Shown here: positions 23,892-30,932 of the stretch, in pieces | Layout: the number at the start of each line of letters is the position of its first letter | How positions within the stretch are numbered: position 1 is the stretch's first letter | Assembly: GCA_910583845.1 (NCBI GenBank) | Contig: CAJUAB010000034.1 | Location: 1-33,583, forward strand | DNA from: an uncultured Acetatifactor sp. | Lineage (GTDB): Bacteria > Bacillota > Clostridia > Lachnospirales > Lachnospiraceae | Direction of reading: 5' to 3' | Length of the DNA: 33,583 bases | Notes under the pieces: generated by a model | Told to the model about the DNA's origin: nothing | Databases searched by the model: none | Seen by the model: only the letters and a program-made list of their open reading frames with translations | Program-made: the position numbers and the translations under genes

Positions 23892-24872
23892 TCAATTTCT
23901 GACCATACGGGCATATATGTAAAATGCTGCAGTCACTCCATTGTGTTTCACTTCCGCATCCAGGAACTTAAATCCTGGGTATGCCTTTTCCATTCCTGCT
24001 TTTAAGTCCTCATAATTCTTAGCCATTTTCTCCACTTTGGGGGCCTTGAATTTTGAGTAGCTTCTTTGGGGATCTGGCGGCTTGACCAGGTTTTTTGAGG
24101 AACACCACCGTTTTGTCCCGTGGGGATTATTGGAAATATACGTGGCAAGGCCTGTGATGAGAAAATCGTCATCCGGTTTGATCCGCCTGGTGTTGCACCG
24201 CTGGCATTTGTCCCATAGTCCCTCCAGCTCATCCCGGTCTATTCCGTCTCCGGTCATCAGGATATGAAAATGGGGCCGTGTGTGATCGTCAACGGCAATT
24301 ATGTATATATACTTGATGTTTTCCCTCCCCGCTTTCTTCTGGCGGCGATTTATCTTGGCGATAAAATTCTTGACGTCCTTCCGCGCCTGCTGCATGTCAC
24401 CCGGCTTATGGGCGTCATCCCATCCAAACGTCCCCCATATATCTCCCTTGCCGAAATTAATGCATGCAAGGCGGATGAGATAACGCCGGGAATTTTTATC
24501 GTTCAGATTTTTCTGGCTTGGCTTTGTCTCTCTTTTCATCTTTGTCTGCGGCATCTCCGCCTGGGAGAAAAAGGACGGATAGACCTGGGCCTCCAGCAAT
24601 GTAGTTCCGCTCTTTACATTCTTGCTCTTTATGGTGGAGGTACGATATATACACTTGACTTTTCCTTCCCTCACAAGCCTCTCCAGTTCCCACTCTTCCA
24701 ATTTTTTGCTCTGTTCTTTATATTCTTTCTCGAAATCATATCCTGGCCACCCCTCTGGTGCCGCTTCTGTTTTAAACCGGGCAAAGGCATTCCTCTTTAC
24801 CGTCTTATTGATATCCACCTGGTAGGCTTCTATGTAATCGTAGTCATCATAATAATGCTTTTTCTTTTTCAT
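23892..24872 (-). CDS. HUH-type rolling-circle replication protein (Rep)
   Basis: A 326-residue initiator/nickase. The metal-binding HUH motif appears as RPHFHILMTGDG (~199-210), preceded by the IKYIYIIAVDDHT strand. The candidate nicking tyrosine lies in LATYISNNPHG (~244). Upstream, RRYLIRLACINFGKGDIWGT resembles motif 1 of plasmid-type Rep proteins. The N-terminal ~120 residues are charged and specific to this group. HUH Reps nick a double-strand origin and start rolling-circle synthesis. It is followed by parA and parB, implying a self-replicating genome state. Confidence 0.85.
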   Translation of the reverse strand: MKKKKHYYDDYDYIEAYQVDINKTVKRNAFARFKTEAAPEGWPGYDFEKEYKEQSKKLEEWELERLVREGKVKCIYRTSTIKSKNVKSGTTLLEAQVYPSFFSQAEMPQTKMKRETKPSQKNLNDKNSRRYLIRLACINFGKGDIWGTFGWDDAHKPGDMQQARKDVKNFIAKINRRQKKAGRENIKYIYIIAVDDHTRPHFHILMTGDGIDRDELEGLWDKCQRCNTRRIKPDDDFLITGLATYISNNPHGTKRWCSSKNLVKPPDPQRSYSKFKAPKVEKMAKNYEDLKAGMEKAYPGFKFLDAEVKHNGVTAAFYIYARMVRN

Positions 24873-24913
24873 GATCTCTACCTTCGCTTATCTGATATGC
24901 CCTCTCCCTGCCC

Positions 24914-24936
24914 CCTGTCTGATGACGATGGACAGG
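24914..24936. other. Inverted repeat upstream of rep, possible nick/regulatory site
   Basis: CCTGTC and GACAGG are separated by 11 nt in the ~190-bp gap between the HAD gene and rep. HUH nickases usually act at a small hairpin near their gene. The gap (24873-25059) holds no convincing gene. Confidence 0.25.
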
Positions 24937-25059
24937 TATATAACCCATATGCCTCATTTGTTAATACCCATTACAAGGACGGAATAGCGGTAATAGACGC
25001 TTTATATGCTTTCAAACAAGTGTTCTAGTGCTGCTTTTGCCAAGGGTTTCTTCTTTATT

Positions 25060-25431
25060 TCATGTCGGGACTTTGTTTCTGTATTCGTCTATGATCTTTT
25101 CCGATACGTCTACCATGGTTTCCAGAGAATCCGGCGACATGGCCCGATCATCAATATAAACATCCGCATATATCTTTCTGGTGTCATTTCCCCACCTGGC
25201 AAGCTGCTCTGGCAGCGGACAGTTTACGGAATCAAAGACAAGGCCCTGATCCTTGCACCACTCCACGGCATTCTCCAAGTTTTCTCCGTCCCGGCTTGTC
25301 CACAGTATAATCTTATGGCCTTGGGCCTGTAACAGCTTAACAGCAGCTATCATTTTTTTGCGGGGGCCTATGATTGCCGGAAATCTTGTCTCCGCAAGTG
25401 TACCGTCAAAATCTACCGCATAAACGCTCAT
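25060..25431 (-). CDS. Small HAD-superfamily hydrolase
   Basis: A 123-residue minimal HAD phosphatase. Motif I is VDFDGTLAET (nucleophile Asp7, acid Asp9), motif II is IILWTSRDG with Ser/Thr, a Lys-containing region lies around 78-98, and motif IV is ADVYIDDRAM. It resembles BT0820-like hydrolases common in phages of gut bacteria. It probably dephosphorylates a small metabolite or nucleotide. ATG 25431 is chosen because GGAGGTAAGATC precedes it; the ATGA overlap with the upstream gene's stop confirms it. Confidence 0.9.
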   Translation of the reverse strand: MSVYAVDFDGTLAETRFPAIIGPRKKMIAAVKLLQAQGHKIILWTSRDGENLENAVEWCKDQGLVFDSVNCPLPEQLARWGNDTRKIYADVYIDDRAMSPDSLETMVDVSEKIIDEYRNKVPT

Positions 25432-25631
25432 GATCTTACCTCCGTCCCTTGTGCCATGCTGCCATGACACGCTTTTTCCTGTTCATCTGCTCCTGCCGCA
25501 TAGACTTCTATGGCCGCAGAACAACTTCCGTTTTCACACCTGTCACAATCCCCGTCTACATGGCCGTCCGTCTCCGGATAGGCGTTCACGCAATTCGCGC
25601 AGTCCCACTTCAGATCTCTTTCATAATCCAT
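25428..25631 (-). CDS. Small Cys-rich (zinc-ribbon-like) protein
   Basis: A 67-residue protein starting at ATG 25631 (MDYERDLKWDCANCVNAYPE) after CGAGGA. The CANC and CDRCENGSC pairs suggest a single zinc knuckle, and the rest is acidic. The stop overlaps the HAD start (ATGA). The function is unknown; a small DNA- or protein-binding early protein is plausible. Confidence 0.72.
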   Translation of the reverse strand: MDYERDLKWDCANCVNAYPETDGHVDGDCDRCENGSCSAAIEVYAAGADEQEKACHGSMAQGTEVRS

Positions 25632-25647
25632 AGCTAATCCTCGCTTT

Positions 25648-25989
25648 CTATTTATAGATTTTTGTTGCAAAACAATATAAGGGCTCCGTATCAATTTCCA
25701 ACTCTTCCCGGTTTCTGTAAATCATCAGGGAAAACCATTCCTGCCCGTCTTCGTCCATAAAGTGTTGCGCGTACTTCTCGAATCCAAATCGGGCATTCAT
25801 CTTTGCCCCGGTCACCACATTAGACAGCATCGCAATCTCACGACTGCCAAGCGTTACCCCTTCCCTATAGTACTGCTGCCATTTCCTGAATGTTTCCTTA
25901 AGGTATTCCAGGAAATCGGGCTCCACCACGCCGTTAATAGGGTGGTAGTTTTTATAATCCGCTTCCGCCACAGTTCTGAATTCCTTCAT
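25648..25989 (-). CDS. Hypothetical phage protein (113 aa)
   Basis: A soluble 113-residue protein without recognised motifs. The N-terminal helix region (YLKETFRKWQQYYREGVTLG) is followed by SREIAMLSNVVTGAKMNARF and a beta-rich C-terminal end with aromatic residues (GQEWFSLMIYRNREELEID). The ribosome site GAGGGAAGAAT precedes ATG 25989. It lies in the early operon between the unknown gene 26073-26372 and the Cys-rich gene. Confidence 0.75.
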   Translation of the reverse strand: MKEFRTVAEADYKNYHPINGVVEPDFLEYLKETFRKWQQYYREGVTLGSREIAMLSNVVTGAKMNARFGFEKYAQHFMDEDGQEWFSLMIYRNREELEIDTEPLYCFATKIYK

Positions 25990-26072
25990 ATTCTTCCCTC
26001 GCTTTCTTGGTGCTCTGACTGTTATTCAGCCCCGGCACATAGCATTCTCCTCCTGGCGATGACCCGTTTTTC

Positions 26073-26372
26073 CTAAATTATGATTTTGTAATATAGGGAC
26101 ATCTGTAGATCAGAAAAGAGAAAATCCGACGTTTTCTCTGCATCCATGGGCGGCATTAAGTTCCGTTCCTTCCATTCTCTGGATCTTATTTCCGGGAAGA
26201 TACGAAACTGCCTGACTGTTTCCTGCATGATCTCGGTCGGTATCTCCATATGGGCGTCAGGGCCTCTGTAGCCCTTATATAATGTTTTCTGGTCCGCTTC
26301 CTTTTCTGCTGCCCTCACAATCAGAATTTCATCTGGACCGGTGAGGACTTCCAACAAATCTTTCAGTATCAT
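26073..26372 (-). CDS. Hypothetical phage protein (99 aa)
   Basis: A 99-residue early protein with MILKDLLEVLTGPDEILIVR at its start. This resembles small phage proteins that begin with a helix plus a beta strand, followed by GPDAHMEIPTEIMQETVRQF. It has no enzyme or DNA-binding motif. The ribosome site ACAGGAGGGGCT precedes ATG 26372. It is co-oriented downstream of the methyltransferase at a 60-bp gap. Confidence 0.72.
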   Translation of the reverse strand: MILKDLLEVLTGPDEILIVRAAEKEADQKTLYKGYRGPDAHMEIPTEIMQETVRQFRIFPEIRSREWKERNLMPPMDAEKTSDFLFSDLQMSLYYKIII

Positions 26373-26432
26373 AGCCCCTCCTGTATGTTGTTAAGATTTA
26401 ACTGGCACATAGGTTCAATTTTCTCCTCTCCT

Positions 26433-27977
26433 TCACCCAAATCTTATTTGCCCGCCATATTCTTCGGTGAGTTTGATATTTCCGGTGCGTTTTGCCACAC
26501 ATAACTCCGGCAGATTCGCATTTACCAATGCTGCGGGAATTGGCGGGCAAACCGCATTCCCGCAGCGCCGCACCTGCTCACTCCTGGGATATGCTTTTCC
26601 CGTGCTGTCATGGTCTATTATGTAATCATCCGGGAACCCCTGGCATCCATATAACTCCTTTGGTTCCAGCATCCGTAAGCCAATATCTGCGATCTGGTAA
26701 TCCACCTCTGCTATGCTCACCAGACCAAATCTGTCCCGCGCCGTCACCGTGTCAAGCGGGTCCTTTATATCCTGCCCTATCCCCTGTCCGTAATATTTAA
26801 TCAAGAATGCCCTGACTTCACCGAAGTGCCCATCTCCGGATGTTATTGTTGGAAGCGGTTGTTCAATATCCCTGCCATCGCAATGATTGTTCATCTGAAT
26901 TAGTGTAGCAACGCATAAACTGTTATGATCCTTTGTTGTGACAGTGGGCAGAGGGTCACTAATATCTGCTCCGTTCCCCTTATATCCGCCGTCATAGTAT
27001 TTTTGCAGGAATGAAGTTACCAGCCCATAACGGTTTGAGCCGTCCACGGTCATGATTGGCTCCGTTACCTGCTGCCCTCTGGTTTCATCTTTTGACGTTT
27101 CAGAGTGGTATTGTATCAATGTCGGCATAACAACAAAATTTCGGTTCCCGCCATGGTTGTACTGGATGATAAACGGCTCCGGATTATCCAACACAAACTT
27201 TTTCAAGCCTCTGGCTATCCGCTCTAAGGTCTTGGGAGCCAGCGGGCGCACCGCCCGGATGCCGTACTTTCTCTTGATCTCCTCCGCCGTGTCAAAGATA
27301 CTGGGACACGGCAGGGAGAAGTCTATCTGTGTATGGGCTCCCAGGTATGGCCGTTTGATACCTGCTGCCACCTGGGGGCTGGATGCAGTAGCATGTGTTG
27401 GCTCCGGCCAGACAATCGGACGGACATCACAGCGGGCAATCAAAAATAATCTCTTTCGCATGGTAGGCGCTCCGTAGTCTGCCGCCACCAACTCCCGATA
27501 TTCCACGACATACCCCAGTGCCTCCAACTGGGATACGAATTTACGGAAGGTATACCCCTGCTTTGCCTTGATCGGCCTATGTCTCCGGTTCAGCGGCCCC
27601 CAGGTTTTAAATTCCTCCACGTTTTCCAGCATGATTACCCGGGGCCTCACCTTCCCGGCCCACCGCAGAGCCACCCAGGCCAGGCCCCGGATATTCTTGT
27701 CCTTTGGCTTCTCGCCCTTTGCCTTGGAAAAATGTTTACAGTCCGGAGAAAACCAGGCCAGTGCCACAGGATGCCCATTGCAGACCTGCACCGGGTCTAC
27801 ATCCCAGACGGATTCGCAGTAATGCTTTGTGCCTGGATGGTTCACCTTGTGCATCCTGATAGCTTCCGGGTCGTGGTTGATTGCTATGTCAACGCTTATT
27901 CCTGTGGCCATCTCTATCCCGGTGCTTGCCCCACCGCCGCCTGCAAAATTATCCACTACCAGTTCTCCTTGTATCAT
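26433..27977 (-). CDS. DNA (cytosine-5) methyltransferase
   Basis: A 514-residue C5 methyltransferase, probably a solitary enzyme protecting phage DNA from host restriction. Motif I is VVDNFAGGGGASTGIEM. Motif IV holds catalytic Cys80 as SPDCKHFSKAKG rather than the more usual PPCQ. Motif VI is ENVEEF, motif VIII is PTMRKRLFLIARC, and the C-terminal motifs IX-X end in YGCQGFPDDY and RRCGNAVCPPIPAALV. The target-recognition part holds several repeats of the pattern F-KYY-G-G-D-DPL-TVT-DR-GLV. The start overlaps the stop of an upstream gene remnant (ATGA). No restriction endonuclease is visible nearby. Confidence 0.96.
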   Translation of the reverse strand: MIQGELVVDNFAGGGGASTGIEMATGISVDIAINHDPEAIRMHKVNHPGTKHYCESVWDVDPVQVCNGHPVALAWFSPDCKHFSKAKGEKPKDKNIRGLAWVALRWAGKVRPRVIMLENVEEFKTWGPLNRRHRPIKAKQGYTFRKFVSQLEALGYVVEYRELVAADYGAPTMRKRLFLIARCDVRPIVWPEPTHATASSPQVAAGIKRPYLGAHTQIDFSLPCPSIFDTAEEIKRKYGIRAVRPLAPKTLERIARGLKKFVLDNPEPFIIQYNHGGNRNFVVMPTLIQYHSETSKDETRGQQVTEPIMTVDGSNRYGLVTSFLQKYYDGGYKGNGADISDPLPTVTTKDHNSLCVATLIQMNNHCDGRDIEQPLPTITSGDGHFGEVRAFLIKYYGQGIGQDIKDPLDTVTARDRFGLVSIAEVDYQIADIGLRMLEPKELYGCQGFPDDYIIDHDSTGKAYPRSEQVRRCGNAVCPPIPAALVNANLPELCVAKRTGNIKLTEEYGGQIRFG

Positions 27978-28133
27978 ATTTCCTCCTTAAGCATGCTGAT
28001 AAATTCTAACTGCCGCATGGGTTCGAAATTCATCCACAAAACCTCACTGGTTTTTTGGCCTATCTGGTTCTGGCATGATGTCGTTTCCTTATGCCATGCG
28101 CGGAGTCGGTCATTATACAGACTGTTGTGAGAA
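27974..28133 (-). pseudogene. 3' remnant of a small early gene fused out of frame to the radical SAM gene
   Basis: In the frame ending TGA at 27974, which overlaps the methyltransferase start in the classic ATGA manner, the DNA encodes HNSLYNDRLRAWHKETT, then KTSEVLWMNFEPMRQLEFIS and MLKEEI. The stop/start overlap and protein-like composition suggest a genuine gene end. There is no start codon or ribosome site upstream in this frame, and the preceding DNA codes for the radical SAM protein in another frame. A deletion that joined two genes is the simplest reading. Confidence 0.45.
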
Positions 28134-28590
28134 TATTGTTGTCCATCAGGACCAGCTTGTCTGTGTCTGGCCGGACCAGATCCCGCCAATCCCGGTAGGG
28201 ATGTATGCCGCCCTCTTTTCCGGGGACAACACACCAGCGGCAGTTATTGGGACAGCCCCTGGTGAGATACCCTATGGCATAGTCGCATCCCGGGTAAATG
28301 CTGTAGTCCGGATACATGTCATCAATTTCCGACGGCAGGGTCTGATCCAGTGGGATATCCCGATAACCTGTCCCTCCCCGGACCGTATCTTCCGGAAGGT
28401 ATGGGTCTGCCGGAGTAAAATCAAAAACCTTGCTGCTGTACACCCTGTCATATCTTACCAGGGGATTCCACCACTCCACATGATCTCCCCTTGATTTATG
28501 ATATGCGGATATTTTCATGATGGCGTAGTTCGGATATTTATCTCCGGTTTTAAAGTGGTCTCTTTCCGCGTCATGCAGCCCTATGTTCAT
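28060..28590 (-). CDS. Radical SAM-type phage protein, C-terminally truncated
   Basis: 176 residues. The N-terminal part (MNIGLHDAERDHF, NYAIMKISAYHKSRGDHVEW, GGTGYRDIP, YPDYSIYPGCDYAIGYLTRG) is characteristic of phage radical SAM proteins that carry a CX3CX2C iron-sulphur site, here Cys113, Cys117 and Cys120 in CPNNCRWC. Family members continue for well over another 100 residues to complete the barrel. Here the expected sequence stops near LVLMDNNIL (~153) and ends in ~22 unrelated residues (TTVCIMTDSAHGIRKRHHAR). It is therefore probably inactive. The start lies 3 nt after a G9 tract that also serves as ribosome site, overlapping the upstream gene by 20 bp. Confidence 0.8.
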   Translation of the reverse strand: MNIGLHDAERDHFKTGDKYPNYAIMKISAYHKSRGDHVEWWNPLVRYDRVYSSKVFDFTPADPYLPEDTVRGGTGYRDIPLDQTLPSEIDDMYPDYSIYPGCDYAIGYLTRGCPNNCRWCVVPGKEGGIHPYRDWRDLVRPDTDKLVLMDNNILTTVCIMTDSAHGIRKRHHARTR

Positions 28591-29866
28591 TTACCCCCCC
28601 CCTCCAATCATCCCAGAGCCCAATTTGCACCCCCGGGATATCCTCCCACTCCACGCCTATGTAGTCCAGGACCTTTCCCCAACCATATACCTCTCCTGTT
28701 TCCTTGTCCTTGCAGCATTTGTACATCCAGTAATCCCACTCTTTGGGGTTGTCCTCCCGCAGACGGTCAAATCTGTGGGGTCTCTTTTCCAGGTGAATCC
28801 CAAATCCACACATAGAGCAACCTGTTCGCTGTGCCCTGGTTGTATACAGATCTCCGTTGTCTCGCCATTGTATGTTACCGTATATCGCGGGAATGATTGT
28901 TTCCAGTGGCCTATAGGGAATAATATTGCCGTCTTTGTCTCGGCTGTAAGGCTGTTGGTGATATAGGGACTCAAAAAAGTCGGTGTGGTCGTGATACCAT
29001 TTATCCATCTCTAAGGCCAATTGCAGTATGTCGTTGCGCATAAATATAGCAAACGGCGCTGATCTGGTGACGGTGGCCCCATAATAGTTGCACCCGTGTT
29101 CTACCAGGGCCTCTTCCCGCTGGCCTCCCTCGCTGGCCATCATTCCTAGGTACGGAAAACTATTATGGGCCTTTGCCCAGTCATCACAGGGTTTTTCTTT
29201 CAGCCAGTAGCAGCAATCATTGGAGACCAAAAAATCTGGATGCTGATAATTTACTCCCTCATTCTCATTTTCGTATCCGCCGAATAGTTTGAGCCACTTT
29301 TGGGGCAACCTCATACGGCTGTTCTTTGCAAAATGGCCCTGTTCACCGCATTCTCCGGTAATAATGGCATGCCTCACGGTTTTATTGTCATCGGTCGGGT
29401 GTTGGAGCATATCTATTTTTCCTGCAATCCGCTTTGATATGACGGGAAATCCCATTTCATTCAGGATGTCCACTTTGTTTTTATATGATTTTACAATTTC
29501 AATGCCCAGCGCCCGGTGTACTTTCTGAATACTCTTATCCTCCACGCCGGAGACAGAAATCGCCGGAATATGAATGCCAATACTATGTAGCCAGATAAAG
29601 AGGGTGATACTGTCCAGACCGCCGACTGATACATGGCAACCACATCCGCGCTTTTGCATCTCGTGGTAAAACTCCCATGCTATACCTGTTTGGCGCTCTA
29701 TCTTTTCTTCATACGGTTTCGCTTGTAATTCGCTGAAATTCCGCTTCATATCCTGCTTGGCTTTTCTCCATGCGCTCCGCATGATTTCCGGCGCATTATC
29801 ATCAATACCGGTAATCTCCTCTTCATCAAACAGTGTCAACTGCTTTGTAGCCTCTAAATCGCTCAT
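28571..29866 (-). CDS. PAPS-reductase-like PP-loop ATPase (phage type)
   Basis: 431 residues from ATG 29866 (MSDLEATKQLTLFDEEEITG), chosen because AAAGG lies 9 nt upstream and the region before it forms RNA structure. The PP-loop at ~78-87 reads CHVSVGGLDSITLF, with Val where the SGGxDS motif normally has its first Ser. Further on are HPDFLVSNDCCYWLKEKP and a Cys cluster GCSMCGFGIHLEKRPHRF (~348-365). This matches phage phosphoadenosine-phosphosulfate reductase-family proteins (IbrA-like), whose substrates are unknown; adenylation plus sulphur or nucleotide modification is likely. The last codons contain a G9 tract shared with the ribosome site of the radical SAM gene. Confidence 0.88.
   Translation of the reverse strand: MSDLEATKQLTLFDEEEITGIDDNAPEIMRSAWRKAKQDMKRNFSELQAKPYEEKIERQTGIAWEFYHEMQKRGCGCHVSVGGLDSITLFIWLHSIGIHIPAISVSGVEDKSIQKVHRALGIEIVKSYKNKVDILNEMGFPVISKRIAGKIDMLQHPTDDNKTVRHAIITGECGEQGHFAKNSRMRLPQKWLKLFGGYENENEGVNYQHPDFLVSNDCCYWLKEKPCDDWAKAHNSFPYLGMMASEGGQREEALVEHGCNYYGATVTRSAPFAIFMRNDILQLALEMDKWYHDHTDFFESLYHQQPYSRDKDGNIIPYRPLETIIPAIYGNIQWRDNGDLYTTRAQRTGCSMCGFGIHLEKRPHRFDRLREDNPKEWDYWMYKCCKDKETGEVYGWGKVLDYIGVEWEDIPGVQIGLWDDWRGGVNEHRAA
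28594..28602 (-). repeat. G9 homopolymer at gene overlap (possible phase-variation site)
   Basis: Nine G on minus (C on plus), within the last codons of the PP-loop gene and forming the Shine-Dalgarno of the radical SAM gene. Slippage would alter the C-terminus of the first protein and the ribosome-site spacing of the second. Confidence 0.7.
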
Positions 29867-29879
29867 ATCAACTAACCTT

Positions 29880-30175
29880 TCTGGATTTCGCATACCGCAA
29901 GCAGCCATTCGTCCATGTCGCGCCCCATGGCTTATAGAATGACAGCCTGCACTATGCCGGATGTTATCGTACAACCTTTCAAACGCTGGATCACTTCACC
30001 AGGGCGTGGCATAGTTTACTGTGCCCGGCCTGCCTGTGGAGTATAGGCGCGTACTCTCCATAGACAGGTTCTTTCGCGTTAACGCAACCCATCGGCCATT
30101 TACAGGGGCTTTGGACCCTCACGCCTCCAGGCGTGGCTGCTTTAATTGCCGGGACGGTCCTGTTGCCGCCCCGTA
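29880..30175 (-). ncRNA. Candidate structured RNA in the early operon
   Basis: The 328-bp gap 29867-30194 has no plausible gene but contains many nested complementary arms. On plus coordinates: GGGGC 30105-109 / GCCCC 30168-172, GGACC 30113-117 / GGTCC 30156-160, CACGCC 30120-125 / GGCGTG 30130-135, GGTT 30067-070 / AACC 30086-089 enclosing GCGTTAACGC, a 13-bp arm 30029-041 / 30056-068, an 8-bp arm 29951-958 / 30008-015, and a 12-bp arm 29897-908 / 29939-950 around CCATG/CATGG. The 29897 arm and a small internal stem have G-U pairs on minus where plus would have A-C clashes, favouring minus-strand transcription. It could be a cis-regulator of the PP-loop gene or a processed ncRNA. I cannot name a family. 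Confidence 0.6.
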
Positions 30176-30194
30176 CTCTTTGCTGTTAGAGCTG

Positions 30195-30449
30195 TTACAT
30201 CTTCGTCAATCGCAGGATGTCTTCATCCGTAGCATCCAGATTCTTAAGTAAGATTACTAAATCCCAAAAGCTGAATTCATCCACACCCTCCCTGGCCTTT
30301 TTCAGCCGCCGTGACAAAGACTGCTGATTAATTCCGATCCACTGCGCTACATCCGTCTGTCTGAGACCTTTGGCATGCATCCGGCCTACTATCCAGCTGG
30401 ACAAGTCACGGATCATATATGTCTTTTTGTTTATTGCCACTCTGGGCAT
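30195..30449 (-). CDS. HTH (XRE-like) early regulator
   Basis: An 84-residue DNA-binding protein. RMHAKGLRQTDVAQWIGINQ, then QSLSRRLKKA, forms a clear helix-turn-helix, followed by FSFWDLVILLKNLDATDEDI. The size and position (fourth gene of the early transcript) suggest a Cro-like or early/late control protein. The ribosome site AAGGAGG lies upstream of ATG 30449. The structured non-coding region starts directly after its stop. Confidence 0.82.
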   Translation of the reverse strand: MPRVAINKKTYMIRDLSSWIVGRMHAKGLRQTDVAQWIGINQQSLSRRLKKAREGVDEFSFWDLVILLKNLDATDEDILRLTKM

Positions 30450-30483
30450 TTGATGTACCTCCTTCCTGTGATACGCAGATTAC

Positions 30484-30654
30484 TTAACGGATTATCTCAA
30501 CGTTGATGCTGGCATCGGGGTGCTCTTTTTTCAGATCCCGTATTTCTCCCAGGATATTCTGGAGCGCATGCATCCCTGTCCTGGTGTACTTGATGGTAAT
30601 TTCAGTACATCCTTTTTTGGCCTCTTTTTTTCTCACCATGAACAATGATTTCAT
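30484..30654 (-). CDS. Small early protein (56 aa)
   Basis: Starts ATG 30654 behind GGAGGTGAGGAAGA and ends at TAA 30484. The protein (MKSLFMVRKKEAKKGCTEIT, IKYTRTGMHALQNILGEIRD, LKKEHPDASINVEIIR) has a beta strand, a central amphipathic helix and a final strand. Its opening, together with INVEI near the end, resembles small phage proteins of unknown function found after lysogeny modules. It is co-transcribed from the early promoter. Confidence 0.7.
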   Translation of the reverse strand: MKSLFMVRKKEAKKGCTEITIKYTRTGMHALQNILGEIRDLKKEHPDASINVEIIR

Positions 30655-30690
30655 TCTTCCTCACCTCCTCTTATTTCTAAAATTTCCTCT

Positions 30691-30900
30691 TCATTCTTTC
30701 TCTCGTTCGACAAAGGATTTAATGGAATTTTGCGTAATTGTAACAACACTGGCAATTTCCGGATTCTCTTTTATAAATTTTGTAATGGGAAAACATAGGT
30801 TTTGAAGTATGACGTGCTTTTTACTCCACCCTCCTTCTTCAATTTCAAAATCCGTTATACCTGATGGACCAGGCATTCCCGAAATACCAATATTGGACAC
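30691..30900 (-). CDS. Small early protein (69 aa)
   Basis: Starts at GTG 30900, 9 nt after GGGAGGTGA. The 69 residues begin MSNIGISGMPGPSGITDFEI and continue KKHVILQNLCFPITKFIKEN to IASVVTITQNSIKSF. There is no recognisable domain, only a likely helical C-terminal half. It is the second gene of the early transcript. Confidence 0.65.
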   Translation of the reverse strand: MSNIGISGMPGPSGITDFEIEEGGWSKKHVILQNLCFPITKFIKENPEIASVVTITQNSIKSFVEREKE

Positions 30901-30932
30901 TTTTTCTCACCTCCCTAATCTGATGATCTTTC

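Noticed and set aside
26015..26060. Seven-codon frame MLCAGAE with a strong AGGAGG site on minus
   Set aside because: Too short to support as a gene; it may be a leftover ribosome site from a deleted gene or a leader, with no further evidence.
30060..30100. Hammerhead-like core (CCGATGG, stem, GAAA) on minus within the structured region
   Set aside because: The conserved CUGANGA core is not matched (C for U and G for the final A), and stem III cannot be placed at the required position.
29867..30194. Group I or group II intron
   Set aside because: No recognisable P/Q/R/S elements or domain V, no split gene around it, and no intron-encoded protein.
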